Below, piece by piece: positions 1-9,359 of a stretch of DNA of 64,000 nucleotides. The stretch comes from Robbsia sp. KACC 23696 (lineage in GTDB: Bacteria; Pseudomonadota; Gammaproteobacteria; Burkholderiales; Burkholderiaceae), in contig NZ_CP156626.1 of NCBI RefSeq assembly GCF_039852015.1, forward strand, positions 868,001 to 932,000. The letters are read 5' to 3'. The translations under genes were made by a program, and so were the position numbers. Below the pieces are notes generated by a model. The model worked only from the letters and a program-made list of their open reading frames with translations. It had not been told where the DNA came from and did not search any database. Each line of letters starts with the position of its first letter. Positions within the stretch are counted from its first letter, which is position 1.

Positions 1-698
1 GCATCGGCATCGCCGAGGTAATAGTGCTTGATCGGCTTCAGGTCGGCATCGAGTTCATAAACCAGCGGGATGCCGTTGGGAATGTTCACGCCGACGATTT
101 CGTCGTCCGGAATGCTGTCTAGATACTTCACCAGCGCGCGGATCGAGTTGCCGTGCGCGGCGATCACGAGGCGCTTGCCGCCGCGCAAGGCCGGCGCGAT
201 CGACTCGTTCCAGAGCGGCATCACGCGGGCCACGGTGTCCTTCAGGCACTCGGTCAACGGCAATTGCTCGCGCGGCACCTTGGCGTAACGCGGGTCGGCT
301 GCCCATTTGTCGGCTTCCGAGGCCTCCAGCGCCGGCGGCGGCGTGTCATAGCTACGGCGCCAGACCAGGACCTGCTCGTCGCCGTACTTTTGCGCGGTTT
401 CGGCCTTGTTCAAGCCGGCGAGCGCGCCATAATGACGCTCGTTCAAGCGCCACGAATGCACGACGGGCAGGTACATCAGATCCATCTCGTCCTGTACATG
501 CCACAGCGTGCGGATCGCGCGCTTCAAGACGGATGTGTAAGCGATATCAAAGGTGAAGCCCGCTTCTTTCAGCAGCACGCCGGCCTGCTTGGCTTCGGTG
601 GCGCCTTTTTCGGTCAGGTCGACGTCGACCCAGCCGGTAAAGCGGTTTTCCTGATTCCAGGTGGATTCGCCGTGGCGAATCAAAACGAGTTTGTACAT
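1..698 (-). CDS. gpmA: 2,3-bisphosphoglycerate-dependent phosphoglycerate mutase, 3' end cut by window edge
   Basis: Interconverts 3- and 2-phosphoglycerate in cytosolic glycolysis and gluconeogenesis. The protein begins [15 protein letters not shown], with the RHG phosphohistidine motif of the histidine phosphatase superfamily at residues 8-10 (His9 is the phosphorylated residue in the family). Further on it reads [12 protein letters not shown] and [14 protein letters not shown], both characteristic of the dPGM subfamily. About 232 codons are visible; the family is about 248-250 residues, so only the last 15 or so residues lie beyond base 1. The gene is divergent from the rhodanese gene. Identification is secure. 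Confidence 0.96.
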   Translation of the reverse strand, partial: MYKLVLIRHGESTWNQENRFTGWVDVDLTEKGATEAKQAGVLLKEAGFTFDIAYTSVLKRAIRTLWHVQDEMDLMYLPVVHSWRLNERHYGALAGLNKAETAQKYGDEQVLVWRRSYDTPPPALEASEADKWAADPRYAKVPREQLPLTECLKDTVARVMPLWNESIAPALRGGKRLVIAAHGNSIRALVKYLDSIPDDEIVGVNIPNGIPLVYELDADLKPIKHYYLGDAD

Positions 699-880
699 GG
701 CGAAACGTCGGTAGTGGATAATGCGATCGGCCCAGGCGGCCCTCTGCGCCCGTCTCACGGGCCGATCCGATGGATCCGGCCGCTGAAACGAACGATTTCG
801 GGCGCTTGATTCGCCAGGCTCTATCCCCACATTCTAGAGTGTCCAGCGCGCAACCGTACCGTCGCGCCGATGCATTTGGC

Positions 881-908
881 TCGAAAATCCGGCGAGACTG
901 TCTATAAT
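881..908 (+). promoter_or_regulatory. Probable sigma-70 promoter of the rhodanese-grxC-secB-gpsA cluster
   Basis: A perfect TATAAT -10 box lies at 903-908. A weaker -35-like TCGAAA at 881-886 is separated from it by 16 bases. The predicted transcription start falls about 25 bases before the GTG start at 939, which supports that start over the ATG at 870 inside the promoter. Inference from sequence only. Confidence 0.55.
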
Positions 909-938
909 GCGCGAATTCCCTTTTTCCGGCGGTCGCCT

Positions 939-1355
939 GTGAAGTTTTTTACGAACCCCTTTAACCTTGCCCTGATCGTCATCGTGCTGGTCTCCGGCGT
1001 GATGCTGCTGTGGCCCACCCTGACCCGGCGCAACCGGGGGCTGGCGTCGAGCGAAGCCATCCTGCTGATCAACCGGCGCAATGCGGTCGTGATCGACGTA
1101 CGTGCCGCTGACGCTTACGCGGCAGGGCATTTGCCGCAGGCGCGCCACGTCGCTTTTGCCGAGTTGTCGGCCAAGGTGCAGCAGGTCGCCAAGAACAAGG
1201 CGACCCCCGTCATCGTCGTCTGCCAGAGCGGACAGCAATCGAACAGGGCGCTCGACACGCTGCGGCAAGCCGGTTACTCCGAAGTGCACGCGCTGGAAGG
1301 CGGCCTGGACGGTTGGAAGAAAGCAGGGTTGCCGGTGGTGGCATCGAAAGCGTGA
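939..1355 (+). CDS. Membrane-anchored rhodanese-like domain protein
   Basis: A 138-residue protein with one N-terminal membrane helix (about residues 8-26, ALIVIVLVSGVMLLW) followed by a single rhodanese domain. The active-site loop has Cys95 in VVCQSGQQSNRA, the position that carries persulfide sulfur in active rhodaneses, so it is probably catalytic or a sulfur carrier. The GTG start at 939 is chosen because the upstream ATG at 870 overlaps the promoter, and because translation from GTG puts the membrane helix at the N-terminus. The gene stands directly upstream of grxC and secB, a conserved order in Burkholderiaceae, but the physiological substrate is not known. Confidence 0.88.
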   Translation: MKFFTNPFNLALIVIVLVSGVMLLWPTLTRRNRGLASSEAILLINRRNAVVIDVRAADAYAAGHLPQARHVAFAELSAKVQQVAKNKATPVIVVCQSGQQSNRALDTLRQAGYSEVHALEGGLDGWKKAGLPVVASKA

Positions 1356-1474
1356 CATGCTTGTAAAGTGCCGCGCACGCGCGTCGTGGACGGTCCGTGG
1401 ACCGGTGCCACGATGCGTCGCGGTGGCTGCGGCGGCGTCCGCGGCATCGAATGCATGAAGTCAGGAGCAAACGA

Positions 1475-1771
1475 ATGAGCAACGCAGAAGACAAAGGCGC
1501 GCATCACGTCGTGATGTATAGCACCCAGGTATGTCCGTACTGCCAGATGGCGGAACGCTTGTTAAAGCAACGCGGTGTCGAGCATGTCGAGAAGATCTTG
1601 ATCGACAAGGACCCGGAGCAACGCGCTGCCATGATGGAAAAGACCGGCCGACGCACGGTGCCGCAGATTTATATCGGCGACACCCATGTCGGTGGGTATG
1701 ACGACCTCTCGGCGCTGGATCGCGCGGGCGGTCTGATGCCGCTGCTGGCTGGCGCGGTGACGGGCGGCTGA
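1475..1771 (+). CDS. grxC: Glutaredoxin 3
   Basis: A 98-residue cytosolic dithiol glutaredoxin, which uses glutathione to reduce protein disulfides and mixed disulfides. The CPYC active site is at residues 20-23. The TVPQIYIG segment carries the cis-proline glutathione-binding loop, and [15 protein letters not shown] is the usual C-terminal helix region. A Shine-Dalgarno-like AGGAG at 1463-1467 precedes the ATG. Size and motifs match GrxC. It lies between the rhodanese gene and secB, suggesting linkage of thiol redox and export functions by shared expression. Confidence 0.95.
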   Translation: MSNAEDKGAHHVVMYSTQVCPYCQMAERLLKQRGVEHVEKILIDKDPEQRAAMMEKTGRRTVPQIYIGDTHVGGYDDLSALDRAGGLMPLLAGAVTGG

Positions 1772-1789
1772 GCAACGCGGCCGCCGTGC

Positions 1790-1814
1790 GACGCGGGTCG
1801 AGTCGGCCCGCGTC
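1790..1814 (+). terminator. GC-rich hairpin after grxC, no U-tract
   Basis: A perfect 8-bp stem, GACGCGGG (1790-1797) with CCCGCGTC (1807-1814), and a 9-base loop. No T-run follows, so it may stabilise the 3' end or pause polymerase rather than terminate. Confidence 0.3.
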
Positions 1815-1970
1815 GACGCGCCGCGGATCGCGCGCCGGGTAAACTGCGCGCCGTCCCTCGGCCCGATGCCCCTTGATGCTGGGCATGCGCGCGATAAGAC
1901 GCGCGACATGCTAGCGTATTGCACCGGCGATATGATCCGCATTTCGCCGGTTTATTTTCTGAGATTATCG

Positions 1971-2462
1971 ATGAGCGACAGCGACCAAAACGATCAGCCT
2001 TTCTTCAATATCCAGCGTATCTATCTGAAGGATATGTCCCTGGAACAGCCCAATTCCCCGCAAATTTTCCTGGAACAGGAAATGCCGCAGTTGGACGTGG
2101 AAGTGGCGGTCGGTTCTGTGAAGCTGCAGGACAACGTCTTCGAAGCCACTGTGACGGGTACCGTGAAGGCCAAGATCGGTGAAAAGGTCGCATTCCTGGT
2201 GGAAGCCACCCAGGCAGGCATCTTCGATATTCGCAATCTGCCGGCCGACCAGCTGGATCCGGTCTGCCATATCGCTTGCCCGCAGATCCTGTTTCCCTAC
2301 CTGCGCTCGAATATCGCCGATGCCGTGACGCGTGCGGGCTTCCCGCCGATCCATCTGGCTGAAATCAACTTCCAGATGCTGTACGAGCAGCAGCGCCAGC
2401 AACAAGTGGGCGGCCCGGACAGCGACATCACCGTCGCTCAGAGCGCCCCGCAGACGCACTGA
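1971..2462 (+). CDS. secB: Protein-export chaperone SecB
   Basis: A 163-residue tetrameric chaperone that keeps preproteins unfolded and delivers them to SecA. The N-terminal half contains [20 protein letters not shown] and the core contains [35 protein letters not shown], followed by [19 protein letters not shown], all standard SecB blocks (sub-segments of longer conserved stretches). The C-terminal tail, rich in Gln, Asp and Ser, is of the type that contacts SecA zinc. A TATGAT -10-like box at 1931-1936 lies in the 200-base spacer, so the gene may have its own promoter. It is followed 8 bases later by gpsA, indicating co-transcription. Confidence 0.97.
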   Translation: MSDSDQNDQPFFNIQRIYLKDMSLEQPNSPQIFLEQEMPQLDVEVAVGSVKLQDNVFEATVTGTVKAKIGEKVAFLVEATQAGIFDIRNLPADQLDPVCHIACPQILFPYLRSNIADAVTRAGFPPIHLAEINFQMLYEQQRQQQVGGPDSDITVAQSAPQTH

Positions 2463-2470
2463 GCGTCCGC

Positions 2471-3556
2471 ATGAAAATCGCAGTATTGGGCGCCGGCGCA
2501 TGGGGTACCGCGGTGGCCGCTCATCTCGCCCGACGCCACGACGTGGTGCTCTGGGCGCGTGATCCACATCTGGTCGACCGGCTTCGGGCGACCGGTGTGA
2601 ACGACGCCTACCTTCCCGCTTGCCCGCTTCCCCCCGCACTGCGTTACAGCGCCGATCTGGACGAGGCGGTCGCGCACGGCACGCCTGGCGCTGCCGCTGG
2701 CACGCTTCCTACCTTGTTGATTCTGGCGACGCCGGTTGCGGGCCTTCGCCCCATGTTGTCGCGTCTCAGCGGGCTCGACGGCGCGGGCGCGGCGATGTTG
2801 TCGCCCGGATCGACGCTGGCTTGGTTGTGCAAGGGCTTCGAGGCGGGTTCGGGGAAATTGCCGCACCAGGTGGCTGTCGAGGTGTTCGACGCCGCCTATT
2901 CCGGTGAAAGAGACAGCGGCGTCGAGGGGGCGCCTGAGGCGAGACCGGGCTGCGGCGTGTTGACCGGTCCGAGTTTCGCGAAGGAAGTCGCACTCGGGCT
3001 GCCGGTGGCGCTGACCGCGGCCAGTATCGATCCGGCGTGCCAGCAACGGATTCGCGATGCTTGTCATCACGACGGCATGCGCATCTATACCAGCGACGAT
3101 CTGCCTGGCGTGGAAGTCGGCGGGGCGGTCAAGAACGTCATGGCGATCGCAACCGGGATTGCCGATGGGCTGGGGTTGGGTCTGAATGCGCGTGCGGCCT
3201 TGGTCACGCGGGGCTTGGCCGAAATCACCCGGCTCGGCATCGCGCTGGGCGCACGGGCGGAGACGTTCACGGGTCTATCTGGTGTAGGGGATCTGATCCT
3301 GACGGCGACCGGCGATCTCTCGCGCAATCGCAAGGTCGGAATGCAGTTGGCCGGCGGCCAATCGCTCGCATCGATTCTTGCGGCCTTGGGCCATGTTGCC
3401 GAAGGCGTCGCCTGCGCACAGGCGGTCGATGCACTGGCGCATGCGCGGGGCGTGGATATGCCGATTACGCGCGCCGTGTGCGGTGTGCTATTCGATGGTC
3501 AGTCGCCGCGCGATGCGGTGGCGATGCTGTTGCAGCGCGACGCCAAGGCCGAATAG
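2471..3556 (+). CDS. gpsA: NAD(P)H-dependent glycerol-3-phosphate dehydrogenase
   Basis: A 361-residue enzyme that reduces dihydroxyacetone phosphate to sn-glycerol 3-phosphate for phospholipid synthesis. The Rossmann motif GAGAWG is at residues 7-12. [13 protein letters not shown] carries the substrate-region signature, and the C-terminal domain has [16 protein letters not shown], with the catalytic Lys, then [18 protein letters not shown]. It is slightly longer than typical (about 330-340) because of a charged loop near residues 138-160 ([15 protein letters not shown]). It starts 8 bases after the secB stop, so it is likely translated from the same mRNA. Confidence 0.97.
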   Translation: MKIAVLGAGAWGTAVAAHLARRHDVVLWARDPHLVDRLRATGVNDAYLPACPLPPALRYSADLDEAVAHGTPGAAAGTLPTLLILATPVAGLRPMLSRLSGLDGAGAAMLSPGSTLAWLCKGFEAGSGKLPHQVAVEVFDAAYSGERDSGVEGAPEARPGCGVLTGPSFAKEVALGLPVALTAASIDPACQQRIRDACHHDGMRIYTSDDLPGVEVGGAVKNVMAIATGIADGLGLGLNARAALVTRGLAEITRLGIALGARAETFTGLSGVGDLILTATGDLSRNRKVGMQLAGGQSLASILAALGHVAEGVACAQAVDALAHARGVDMPITRAVCGVLFDGQSPRDAVAMLLQRDAKAE

Positions 3557-3576
3557 GTCTTTCGCCTTGCCATCGG

Positions 3577-3604
3577 GCGCGCGCCTCACGGGCGCGCGTC
3601 TTTC
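3577..3604. terminator. Bidirectional GC hairpin between gpsA and trmL
   Basis: A 9-bp stem, GCGCGCGCC (3577-3585) with GGCGCGCGT (3591-3599, one G-T pair), then CTTTCT. It sits between the convergent stops of gpsA and trmL and may serve both, though the U-tract is poor. Confidence 0.45.
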
Positions 3605-4075
3605 TCAAACCCCGCCTTCGTATCCCGCCTGACGCCATGCCTCGAAGACCGTGACGGCAACGGCATTCGACAGGTTCAGGCTGCGGTTGTTCGGCTGCAT
3701 CGGCAGGCGCAGCCGATGCGCGGTATCGAAGCCCGCGAGAAAGGCATCCGAGAGGCCGCGCGTTTCAGGACCGAACACAAACCAGTCACCGGGATGCAAG
3801 GCCTGTCCGGCGAAGCCGGTCGCGCCCTTCGTCGTGAAGGCGAACAGTCGCGCGGGATCGGGCCGCATCGTTTCCAGGAAGGCGTCCCAGGAGCGGTGCA
3901 CCTGCATCTTGGCGTATTCGTGATAATCGAGTCCGGCACGCCGCAATTTGGCATCTTCCAACGGAAATCCCAGCGGTTCGATCAGATGCAGATTGGCGCC
4001 GGTATTGGCGCACAGGCGGATGACATTGCCCGTATTGGGCGGTATTTCCGGTTCGACCAGAACGACGTTGAACAT
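3605..4075 (-). CDS. trmL: tRNA (cytidine(34)-2'-O)-methyltransferase
   Basis: A 156-residue SPOUT-family (trefoil-knot) enzyme that methylates the 2'-O of the wobble base in tRNA-Leu isoacceptors. The N-terminus [21 protein letters not shown] is diagnostic; the knot motifs are [10 protein letters not shown] and [20 protein letters not shown]. The length equals that of E. coli TrmL (about 157). It is the first gene of a minus-strand pair opposing gpsA and lies just downstream of the ComF gene on the same strand. Confidence 0.95.
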   Translation of the reverse strand: MFNVVLVEPEIPPNTGNVIRLCANTGANLHLIEPLGFPLEDAKLRRAGLDYHEYAKMQVHRSWDAFLETMRPDPARLFAFTTKGATGFAGQALHPGDWFVFGPETRGLSDAFLAGFDTAHRLRLPMQPNNRSLNLSNAVAVTVFEAWRQAGYEGGV

Positions 4076-4142
4076 GGCGACGACAGCGAGTTGACTGAGT
4101 GAATCGAGAGGAGAGCGGTGCCGTGACGTACCGCTCGCACCC

Positions 4143-4997
4143 TCAAGCGGTACGAAAAACGACGATCGCGGTTACGCGCCGCGCGCCGTGGCGTTTCAAT
4201 AAGGTGGCAATCGCATGCAACGTTGCCCCGGTCGTCATCACGTCGTCGACCACGCCGATATGCGCGCCGGCCAGCGCCGGCAAGACCCCGTCCGGGCCGA
4301 TGCGATGCCGGCCGCCCTCTGCAAGCGAGAACGCTTGTTGCAGATTGCGCTGCCGAGCGCGAAGACCGAGACGGGCTTGCGCATCGGTATGCGCTCGCTG
4401 GAGCAGGCCGCTATCGGTGCGTATCGAGAGATGTTTTCCGAGGCGACGCGTTAATTCCCAGGCCTGATTGTACCCGCGCACGCTCAGTCGCTCGGCGGAA
4501 AGCGGCGCCGGGATGAGAACGTCCGGGTGGGCGTTTTTCGGCAGGCCGCCAAGTCGCGTCGCGAGTCGGGCCGCCAGATCGGAGGCGAGGCCGACTCTGC
4601 CTTGGTATTTCAAGGCGACGATCAAGGCATCGAGCGGCGCCCGGTAGTCCGCCAGCGCGAACGTCGCATCGAAGGCCGGTGGCCGCGTGCGGCAATGGCC
4701 GCAGCGGCGCAGAGGTGCGCGGGTGCCAGTGCCTTCCTCGGCGGGCGGCGATTGCAGCGATAAGCGCACCGCACATCGTTCACAGCGGGGCAGGGCGTCG
4801 TCGGCGTGCCAATAACACTGCTCGCACCGGACGCACACAGCGCCGTCCGCCCGATGTCCGCATAAAAGGCAGGCGGCCGGCAGCAGACGCTGCCACTTCG
4901 CATACGCCCAGGCCCGGAGCGCGCCGGCGCCGATGCGGTGCGCGGGGTCTTTCACGATCCACCTCTCCTGATGGGCCTTTTCCAGCCACGCCGTCAT
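4143..4997 (-). CDS. ComF family protein (zinc ribbon plus phosphoribosyltransferase domain)
   Basis: A 284-residue protein with an N-terminal zinc-binding region containing CLLCGH, CVRCEQC and CERC pairs, then a type I phosphoribosyltransferase domain ending in the PRPP loop [15 protein letters not shown] and VVFRTA. ComF/GntX homologues act in DNA uptake for competence or in use of DNA as a nutrient; the exact chemistry is unknown. The ATG at 4997 ([13 protein letters not shown]) is preferred over an in-frame start at 5189 because the longer form would run into the divergent bioC gene and adds only low-complexity sequence. Confidence 0.9.
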   Translation of the reverse strand: MTAWLEKAHQERWIVKDPAHRIGAGALRAWAYAKWQRLLPAACLLCGHRADGAVCVRCEQCYWHADDALPRCERCAVRLSLQSPPAEEGTGTRAPLRRCGHCRTRPPAFDATFALADYRAPLDALIVALKYQGRVGLASDLAARLATRLGGLPKNAHPDVLIPAPLSAERLSVRGYNQAWELTRRLGKHLSIRTDSGLLQRAHTDAQARLGLRARQRNLQQAFSLAEGGRHRIGPDGVLPALAGAHIGVVDDVMTTGATLHAIATLLKRHGARRVTAIVVFRTA

Positions 4998-5058
4998 GTC
5001 GACGTATACTGCGGGCCAGTGTAGCGTCGTCCCGACGCGTCGCAAACGCCGTATCACT

Positions 5059-6264
5059 ATGCCGAACGACTCTATTTCTCCGTCACCGGGCAGTTCCTCT
5101 CCGTCGACCCCGGTCGATCTGTCGCATGCGGCGGTGCTTTCCCACGTGCGGCGAGGGTTCGAGCGTCGCGCGGCGTCGTTCGCGGACATCAGCTTTCTGC
5201 CACGGGAAATCGCTTCCCGGATGCACGAGCGCTTGGACTACATCAAGGTGTCGCCGCTGCGGATCGTCGATGCGGGTTGTGGGCTCGGGAGCGACCTGGC
5301 GGCGCTGATGCAGCGCTATCCGATGGCGCAGACGCTCGGCGTGGATCTGGCGCATGCGATGCTGACCCGGGTCCCCGGAACGATCGACGGAACGCCGTCC
5401 GCAGGCGCCGGTTGGAAGCAGAAGCTGTCTCGCACGCTGCCGACGCCGCTGCGGCGCGCGATGGGCGAAAAAGCCGTATGGCGGGTGCAGGCCGACTACA
5501 CGGACCTGCCGATCGCCGCCGGTAGCGTGGATCTGTTGTGGTCCAATCTCGCATTGCAATGGCATCCGGCGCCCGATCGTGTCTTTCCGTCGTGGCAGCG
5601 GGTTCTGGCGGTAGGGGGGCTGTTGATGTTTTCGACAGTGGGCCCCGATACGCTCGCCGAGGTGCGCGACGCCTGGTACGACGCCTATACGGCGCTCCAT
5701 CCGATGGCGCTGAATCATGACCGATGGGGGCGAGCCGCCGCCGCGGGATCCGGCGTGGCGGCGGCGTCGGACTCGTCGCCCTGGGACGCACCCGCGCCGA
5801 TGACGGCTGCGCCCGACATGCCGCGTGCGCCGGTGCGTGATTTCGTCGATATGCATGATTTCGGCGACATGCTGGTTGCCAGCGGCTTTGCCGAACCGGT
5901 AATGGACATGGAGCGGCTGACGATCACCTACCGTGACCCGGCATCGCTGTTGCGCGACGTCCGCGGCTGGGGCCCGGCGATCCCCGGCCCCGGCAAGCCG
6001 CCTGGCGGCGCGGCGGCCGGCGACACCGCAATCGCCGGGCTGCGGCCGCAAGGCTTGATGGGGCGTCGTTTCCACCGCGCCTGGCTTGATGCACTCGATG
6101 CGCGACGCAACGGCGACGGTGCGATCCCGCTCACATTCGAGATCGTCTATGGCCACGCCTGGAAAGCGGCGCCGAAACAAACCAACGATGGGCGCGCGAT
6201 CGTTCGCATCGACGATATCGGCGGTCGGCAAGGGCGGCAGCGTCTGCGCCGCGGGCCAAACTGA
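5059..6264 (+). CDS. bioC: BioC-like SAM-dependent methyltransferase (probable malonyl-ACP O-methyltransferase)
   Basis: A 401-residue class I SAM methyltransferase. Motif I is VDAGCGLGSDLAAL (about residues 74-87), and SNLALQWHPAPDRVFPSWQR followed by GGLLMFSTVGPDTLAEVRDAW matches BioC, which methylates malonyl-ACP to start pimelate synthesis for biotin. It is longer than E. coli BioC (about 250). The extra length is two Ala/Pro/Gly-rich inserts, near residues 228-262 and 312-332. No other bio gene is next to it. It diverges from comF; ATG 5059 is favoured over 4996 because the domain starts later and a TATACT box lies at 5005-5010. A related methyltransferase of another specificity cannot be excluded. 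Confidence 0.78.
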   Translation: MPNDSISPSPGSSSPSTPVDLSHAAVLSHVRRGFERRAASFADISFLPREIASRMHERLDYIKVSPLRIVDAGCGLGSDLAALMQRYPMAQTLGVDLAHAMLTRVPGTIDGTPSAGAGWKQKLSRTLPTPLRRAMGEKAVWRVQADYTDLPIAAGSVDLLWSNLALQWHPAPDRVFPSWQRVLAVGGLLMFSTVGPDTLAEVRDAWYDAYTALHPMALNHDRWGRAAAAGSGVAAASDSSPWDAPAPMTAAPDMPRAPVRDFVDMHDFGDMLVASGFAEPVMDMERLTITYRDPASLLRDVRGWGPAIPGPGKPPGGAAAGDTAIAGLRPQGLMGRRFHRAWLDALDARRNGDGAIPLTFEIVYGHAWKAAPKQTNDGRAIVRIDDIGGRQGRQRLRRGPN

Positions 6265-6584
6265 GTGGCGAGACCCCGGTCGCAGCGGGCTGCTCGATCG
6301 ATATTGAGACAAACAGCGTCCGTCGTATAACGGCATCGTTGCCGCTGACGCATCATATTGTTTTTGGCGGTGCGGCATTTCGCCGCGAATGGACGCCGCG
6401 TCGCGTGCGCAGCCGAAGCAAATGCGGCGATATCGCAGGAAGCGACGTTAAAATCGGTGTAAACGTTGCCTAATGCCGTATTCCACCGCGCGATCGGCAC
6501 GTGCGACACGCCGCGTCGGCGCTGCACTTCGACTATTTCGGCAGGTAGACGGGACGGAACCTCGCGTGCTTGCAACAGGCTCGG
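6265..6584. other. Intergenic region after bioC, no gene seen
   Basis: About 320 bases of GC-rich sequence without a supportable reading frame, RNA or repeat. In relatives I would expect either a short spacer or the promoter of the cytochrome oxidase operon here. Confidence 0.4.
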
Positions 6585-6614
6585 TTGCTGCGCCGCCGGT
6601 CCGGCGCCTATAAT
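6585..6614 (+). promoter_or_regulatory. Sigma-70 promoter upstream of the Cox-II-like ORF
   Basis: TTGCTG (6585-6590) and a perfect TATAAT (6609-6614) are separated by 18 bases. Transcription from here would give a leader of about 160 bases before the start at 6782 and could drive the whole ctaA-ctaB-senC block. Confidence 0.6.
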
Positions 6615-6781
6615 GCGGCGCTTGGTCGCATGACGCCGTTTGCGCGCCGGTACGCCGTTTCGAGGATGAGGGCCCCACCAGGGCGAACGTTCCGAGACTG
6701 GATCGCGCTGCGCCGGCGCCGGTGTGACAGTGCCCGCGCCGCATTCGGCGCGTATGGTCTGGTCCCCGGTGGGAGGTGATG

Positions 6782-7054
6782 ATGGCCGCATTTGATGTCG
6801 CGCAGTGGTTGCATGCGCTTTCCGACATTCATGTCGCGCTGATGGTGCTCTGCCTGTTGGTTTTTGCAGTGGTCTTCGTCGCGATGTTGTATTCGATCGT
6901 TCGTCTGCGCCGCGTGCGCGGACGCAGCGAGGACGGGACGAATTTCCATGGCAGCATGACCGTCGAAGTGGTCTGGCTCGTCGTGCCATTCCTGATCATG
7001 ATCGGCATGGCCGTTCCGGCGACGCGTCTGGTGTTCGCCTTGTCGGCGGGTTGA
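6782..7054 (+). CDS. Cytochrome c oxidase subunit II transmembrane-hairpin protein, lacking the CuA domain
   Basis: A 90-residue protein with two membrane helices (about residues 18-38 and 62-80). The segment between and after them, NFHGSMTVEVVWLVVPFLIM followed by GMAVPATRLV, matches the end of the Cox subunit II membrane hairpin (family pattern FHENTTVEIVWTIVPF...GMAYPATK). The frame then stops, so the periplasmic CuA domain is absent. The start at 6782 follows a strong Shine-Dalgarno GGGAGG at 6771-6776. It lies 74 bases before ctaA, where ctaC, ctaD, ctaG and ctaE would be expected. It is either a decayed remnant or a small protein still made; the good RBS and promoter favour expression. 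Homology is strong, function unknown. Confidence 0.75.
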   Translation: MAAFDVAQWLHALSDIHVALMVLCLLVFAVVFVAMLYSIVRLRRVRGRSEDGTNFHGSMTVEVVWLVVPFLIMIGMAVPATRLVFALSAG

Positions 7055-7128
7055 TCCGTGCGCGAGACCTCGCTCCTTGAAACGGCAGTGCGTATCCTGC
7101 CCAGCCGGCATCGGGAGCGCCTAGAACG

Positions 7129-8433
7129 ATGATTTCCTTCGACCATCTTATTCAACTCGCCGCCATCGGACTGTGCATCGCACTGTTTCCGCTGTCGTAC
7201 GTGTTCGTCAAGGGCGATCAGGCCAAGTTCCGCAAGCTGCTCTGGGTCACCACGTTTCTAACGCTGGACCTGGTAATGTTCGGCGGGTTTACGCGCCTGA
7301 CCGATTCCGGTCTGGGCTGTCCCGACTGGCCCGGTTGCTATGGCACCGCCTCGCCCTTCAGTGCGCACCACGCGATTCATCTGGCCGCCACGGCCATGCC
7401 CACCGGGCCGGTGACGATGACGAAGGCCTGGATCGAGATGATCCATCGCTACGTGGCCATGGCATTGGGCGTGCTGATCATCGCGCAGGGCGTGATCGTG
7501 TATGTCCGTCGCAAGGTGCTCGGCATCTCGCTGGCCTGGCCCTTGGGTTTATTGGGACTGGTTGTGGTGCAGGGCGTGTTCGGTGCCTGGACCGTCACCC
7601 AGAAGCTGGAACCGCTGATCGTCACGACCCATTTGCTGTTGGCGCTGACCTTGCTGGCGGGATTGGGTTGGTTTTCGGCCTCGCAGACGCCGCAGCCTGC
7701 TTACGATCCGAGTGTGCACCGCTGGCGCGCGGCCGTGTTGGTCGGCTTGCTGCTGCTGGTCGTGCAAATCGCGCTCGGCGGCTGGGTCAGCACCAATTAT
7801 GCGGTACTGGCCTGCACGGATTTCCCAACCTGCAACGGCCAGTGGATCCCCCCGATGGACTTCGCGCAGGGGTTCCATCTGTGGCGCAAGCTTGGCATGG
7901 CTGCCGACGGTGAGGTGATCACGCAGTCGGCCTTGGTCGCGATCCACTGGACGCACCGTGTTTTTGCCGTGGTTGTCGTGGCGTACCTGCTGTGGCTCGG
8001 TTCGGCGCTGAAGCGCTCGCCGGCGCTGCGCCAGCCGGCCCGGCTGCTGGTGGCGCTGGCGGTCGTGCAGTTCCTGACGGGGCTGTCGAACATCGTGCTG
8101 AAATGGCCGCTGCCGATCGCCGTCGCGCACAACGGTGGTGCAGCGATCATGCTGCTGACCGTCGTCATGCTAAACTATCGCGTCTGCACAGCACGGCATC
8201 GGACATCGAAAATAGCGGATGTCGATGCGCAAACCGGCGCAGCGTCATCCTCGTCTCCCGCGGAATCCCAGACGCGATCCACGCCCGAATCGGCCTATTC
8301 GGCACAGCAGCACGCGACACAGGCTCACGCGGCGCCGTCGCATTCGACGCCGACCTTTTCGACGGCCTTCGTGGCGTCGTCCGCACCGGGCGAGCGCGCC
8401 GATACGCGCGCCAACCCCGCACCGAATAAGTGA
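7129..8433 (+). CDS. ctaA: Haem A synthase (COX15/CtaA family)
   Basis: A 434-residue polytopic inner-membrane enzyme that oxidises the C8 methyl of haem O to give haem A. Eight helices are visible. Haem-ligand or catalytic histidines lie in [30 protein letters not shown] and [10 protein letters not shown], and paired cysteines in [10 protein letters not shown] and [10 protein letters not shown]. After about residue 350 there is an 80-residue Ser/Ala/Thr/Pro-rich cytosolic tail that is not part of the family core. Its stop overlaps the ctaB start (TGATG), indicating translational coupling. Confidence 0.95.
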   Translation: MISFDHLIQLAAIGLCIALFPLSYVFVKGDQAKFRKLLWVTTFLTLDLVMFGGFTRLTDSGLGCPDWPGCYGTASPFSAHHAIHLAATAMPTGPVTMTKAWIEMIHRYVAMALGVLIIAQGVIVYVRRKVLGISLAWPLGLLGLVVVQGVFGAWTVTQKLEPLIVTTHLLLALTLLAGLGWFSASQTPQPAYDPSVHRWRAAVLVGLLLLVVQIALGGWVSTNYAVLACTDFPTCNGQWIPPMDFAQGFHLWRKLGMAADGEVITQSALVAIHWTHRVFAVVVVAYLLWLGSALKRSPALRQPARLLVALAVVQFLTGLSNIVLKWPLPIAVAHNGGAAIMLLTVVMLNYRVCTARHRTSKIADVDAQTGAASSSSPAESQTRSTPESAYSAQQHATQAHAAPSHSTPTFSTAFVASSAPGERADTRANPAPNK

Positions 8434-9344
8434 TGGATAGCACAACCCTTTCTTCCGCTCCGCAAAGTCGCGCCGCGCAGTACTACGCGCTGACAAAGCC
8501 GCGCGTCACCCAATTGGCCGTCTTCTGCGCCATCATCGGCATGTTTCTGTCGACACGCGGCATGGTGTCCTGGCGCGTCTTGATCGGCGGTACCGTCGGC
8601 ATCTGGATGACCGCTGGCGCCGCGTTCGCCATCAACTGCCTGGTCGAACAGAAAGTGGACGCGATGATGCGTCGCACGGCATGGCGTCCGTCGGCGAATG
8701 GTCAACTGAACAGCCGCCAGATTTTGGTGTTCTCGGCATTGCTCGGTGGCATCGGTGCCTGGGTGCTGTACCGGTTTACGAACCCGCTGACGATGTGGCT
8801 GACCGTGGCAACCTTTGTCGGTTACGCCATCATCTACACGCTGATCCTGAAGCCCTCGACGCCGCAGAACATCGTCATCGGCGGCGCCTCGGGTGCGATG
8901 CCGCCGGCATTGGGATGGGCGGCCGCCACTGGCGCGGTGCCGGCGGAAGCCTGGCTGCTGGTGCTGATCATCTTCATCTGGACACCGCCGCACTTCTGGG
9001 CGCTGGCGCTGTATCGTCGCAAGGACTATCTGAGTTCGGGCTTGCCGATGCTGCCGAATACGCATGGCGAGGCACTCACGCGGCTGCACATCCTGCTGTA
9101 CACGATCGCCTTGTTTGCGGTCACGCTGATGCCATTCGCGGCGCGGATGAGCGGGTATGTCTATCTGGTAAGCGCGATCGTCCTGGGCGGTGTGTTCCTG
9201 CGGTATTCGTGGCAGATCTGGCGTCATTATTCGGATGCGTTGGCGCGCCGTGCTTTCCGATTCTCGATCGTCTATCTGTCGCTGCTGTTCGCCGCCTTGC
9301 TCGTCGACCACTACGCGCAGATGCTTTACGGCATATTGGCCTGA
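8433..9344 (+). CDS. ctaB: Protohaem IX farnesyltransferase (haem O synthase)
   Basis: A 303-residue UbiA-superfamily prenyltransferase that adds farnesyl diphosphate to haem B to give haem O. It has about nine membrane helices. The first prenyl-diphosphate motif is [19 protein letters not shown] and the second region includes [20 protein letters not shown], followed by GLPMLPN. The ATG at 8433 shares one base with the ctaA stop; the GTG at 8430 would be the alternative start. With ctaA and senC it supplies haem A and copper to an aa3-type oxidase, whose structural genes are not in this window. Confidence 0.96.
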   Translation: MDSTTLSSAPQSRAAQYYALTKPRVTQLAVFCAIIGMFLSTRGMVSWRVLIGGTVGIWMTAGAAFAINCLVEQKVDAMMRRTAWRPSANGQLNSRQILVFSALLGGIGAWVLYRFTNPLTMWLTVATFVGYAIIYTLILKPSTPQNIVIGGASGAMPPALGWAAATGAVPAEAWLLVLIIFIWTPPHFWALALYRRKDYLSSGLPMLPNTHGEALTRLHILLYTIALFAVTLMPFAARMSGYVYLVSAIVLGGVFLRYSWQIWRHYSDALARRAFRFSIVYLSLLFAALLVDHYAQMLYGILA

Positions 9345-9359
9345 ACCCGGCGCGGCACC

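Noticed and set aside
5083-6378. A 431-codon minus-strand ORF across bioC
   Set aside because: It is the shadow of a high-GC gene: no family motif, Arg/Gln/His-rich composition, and the plus-strand frame has clear methyltransferase motifs.
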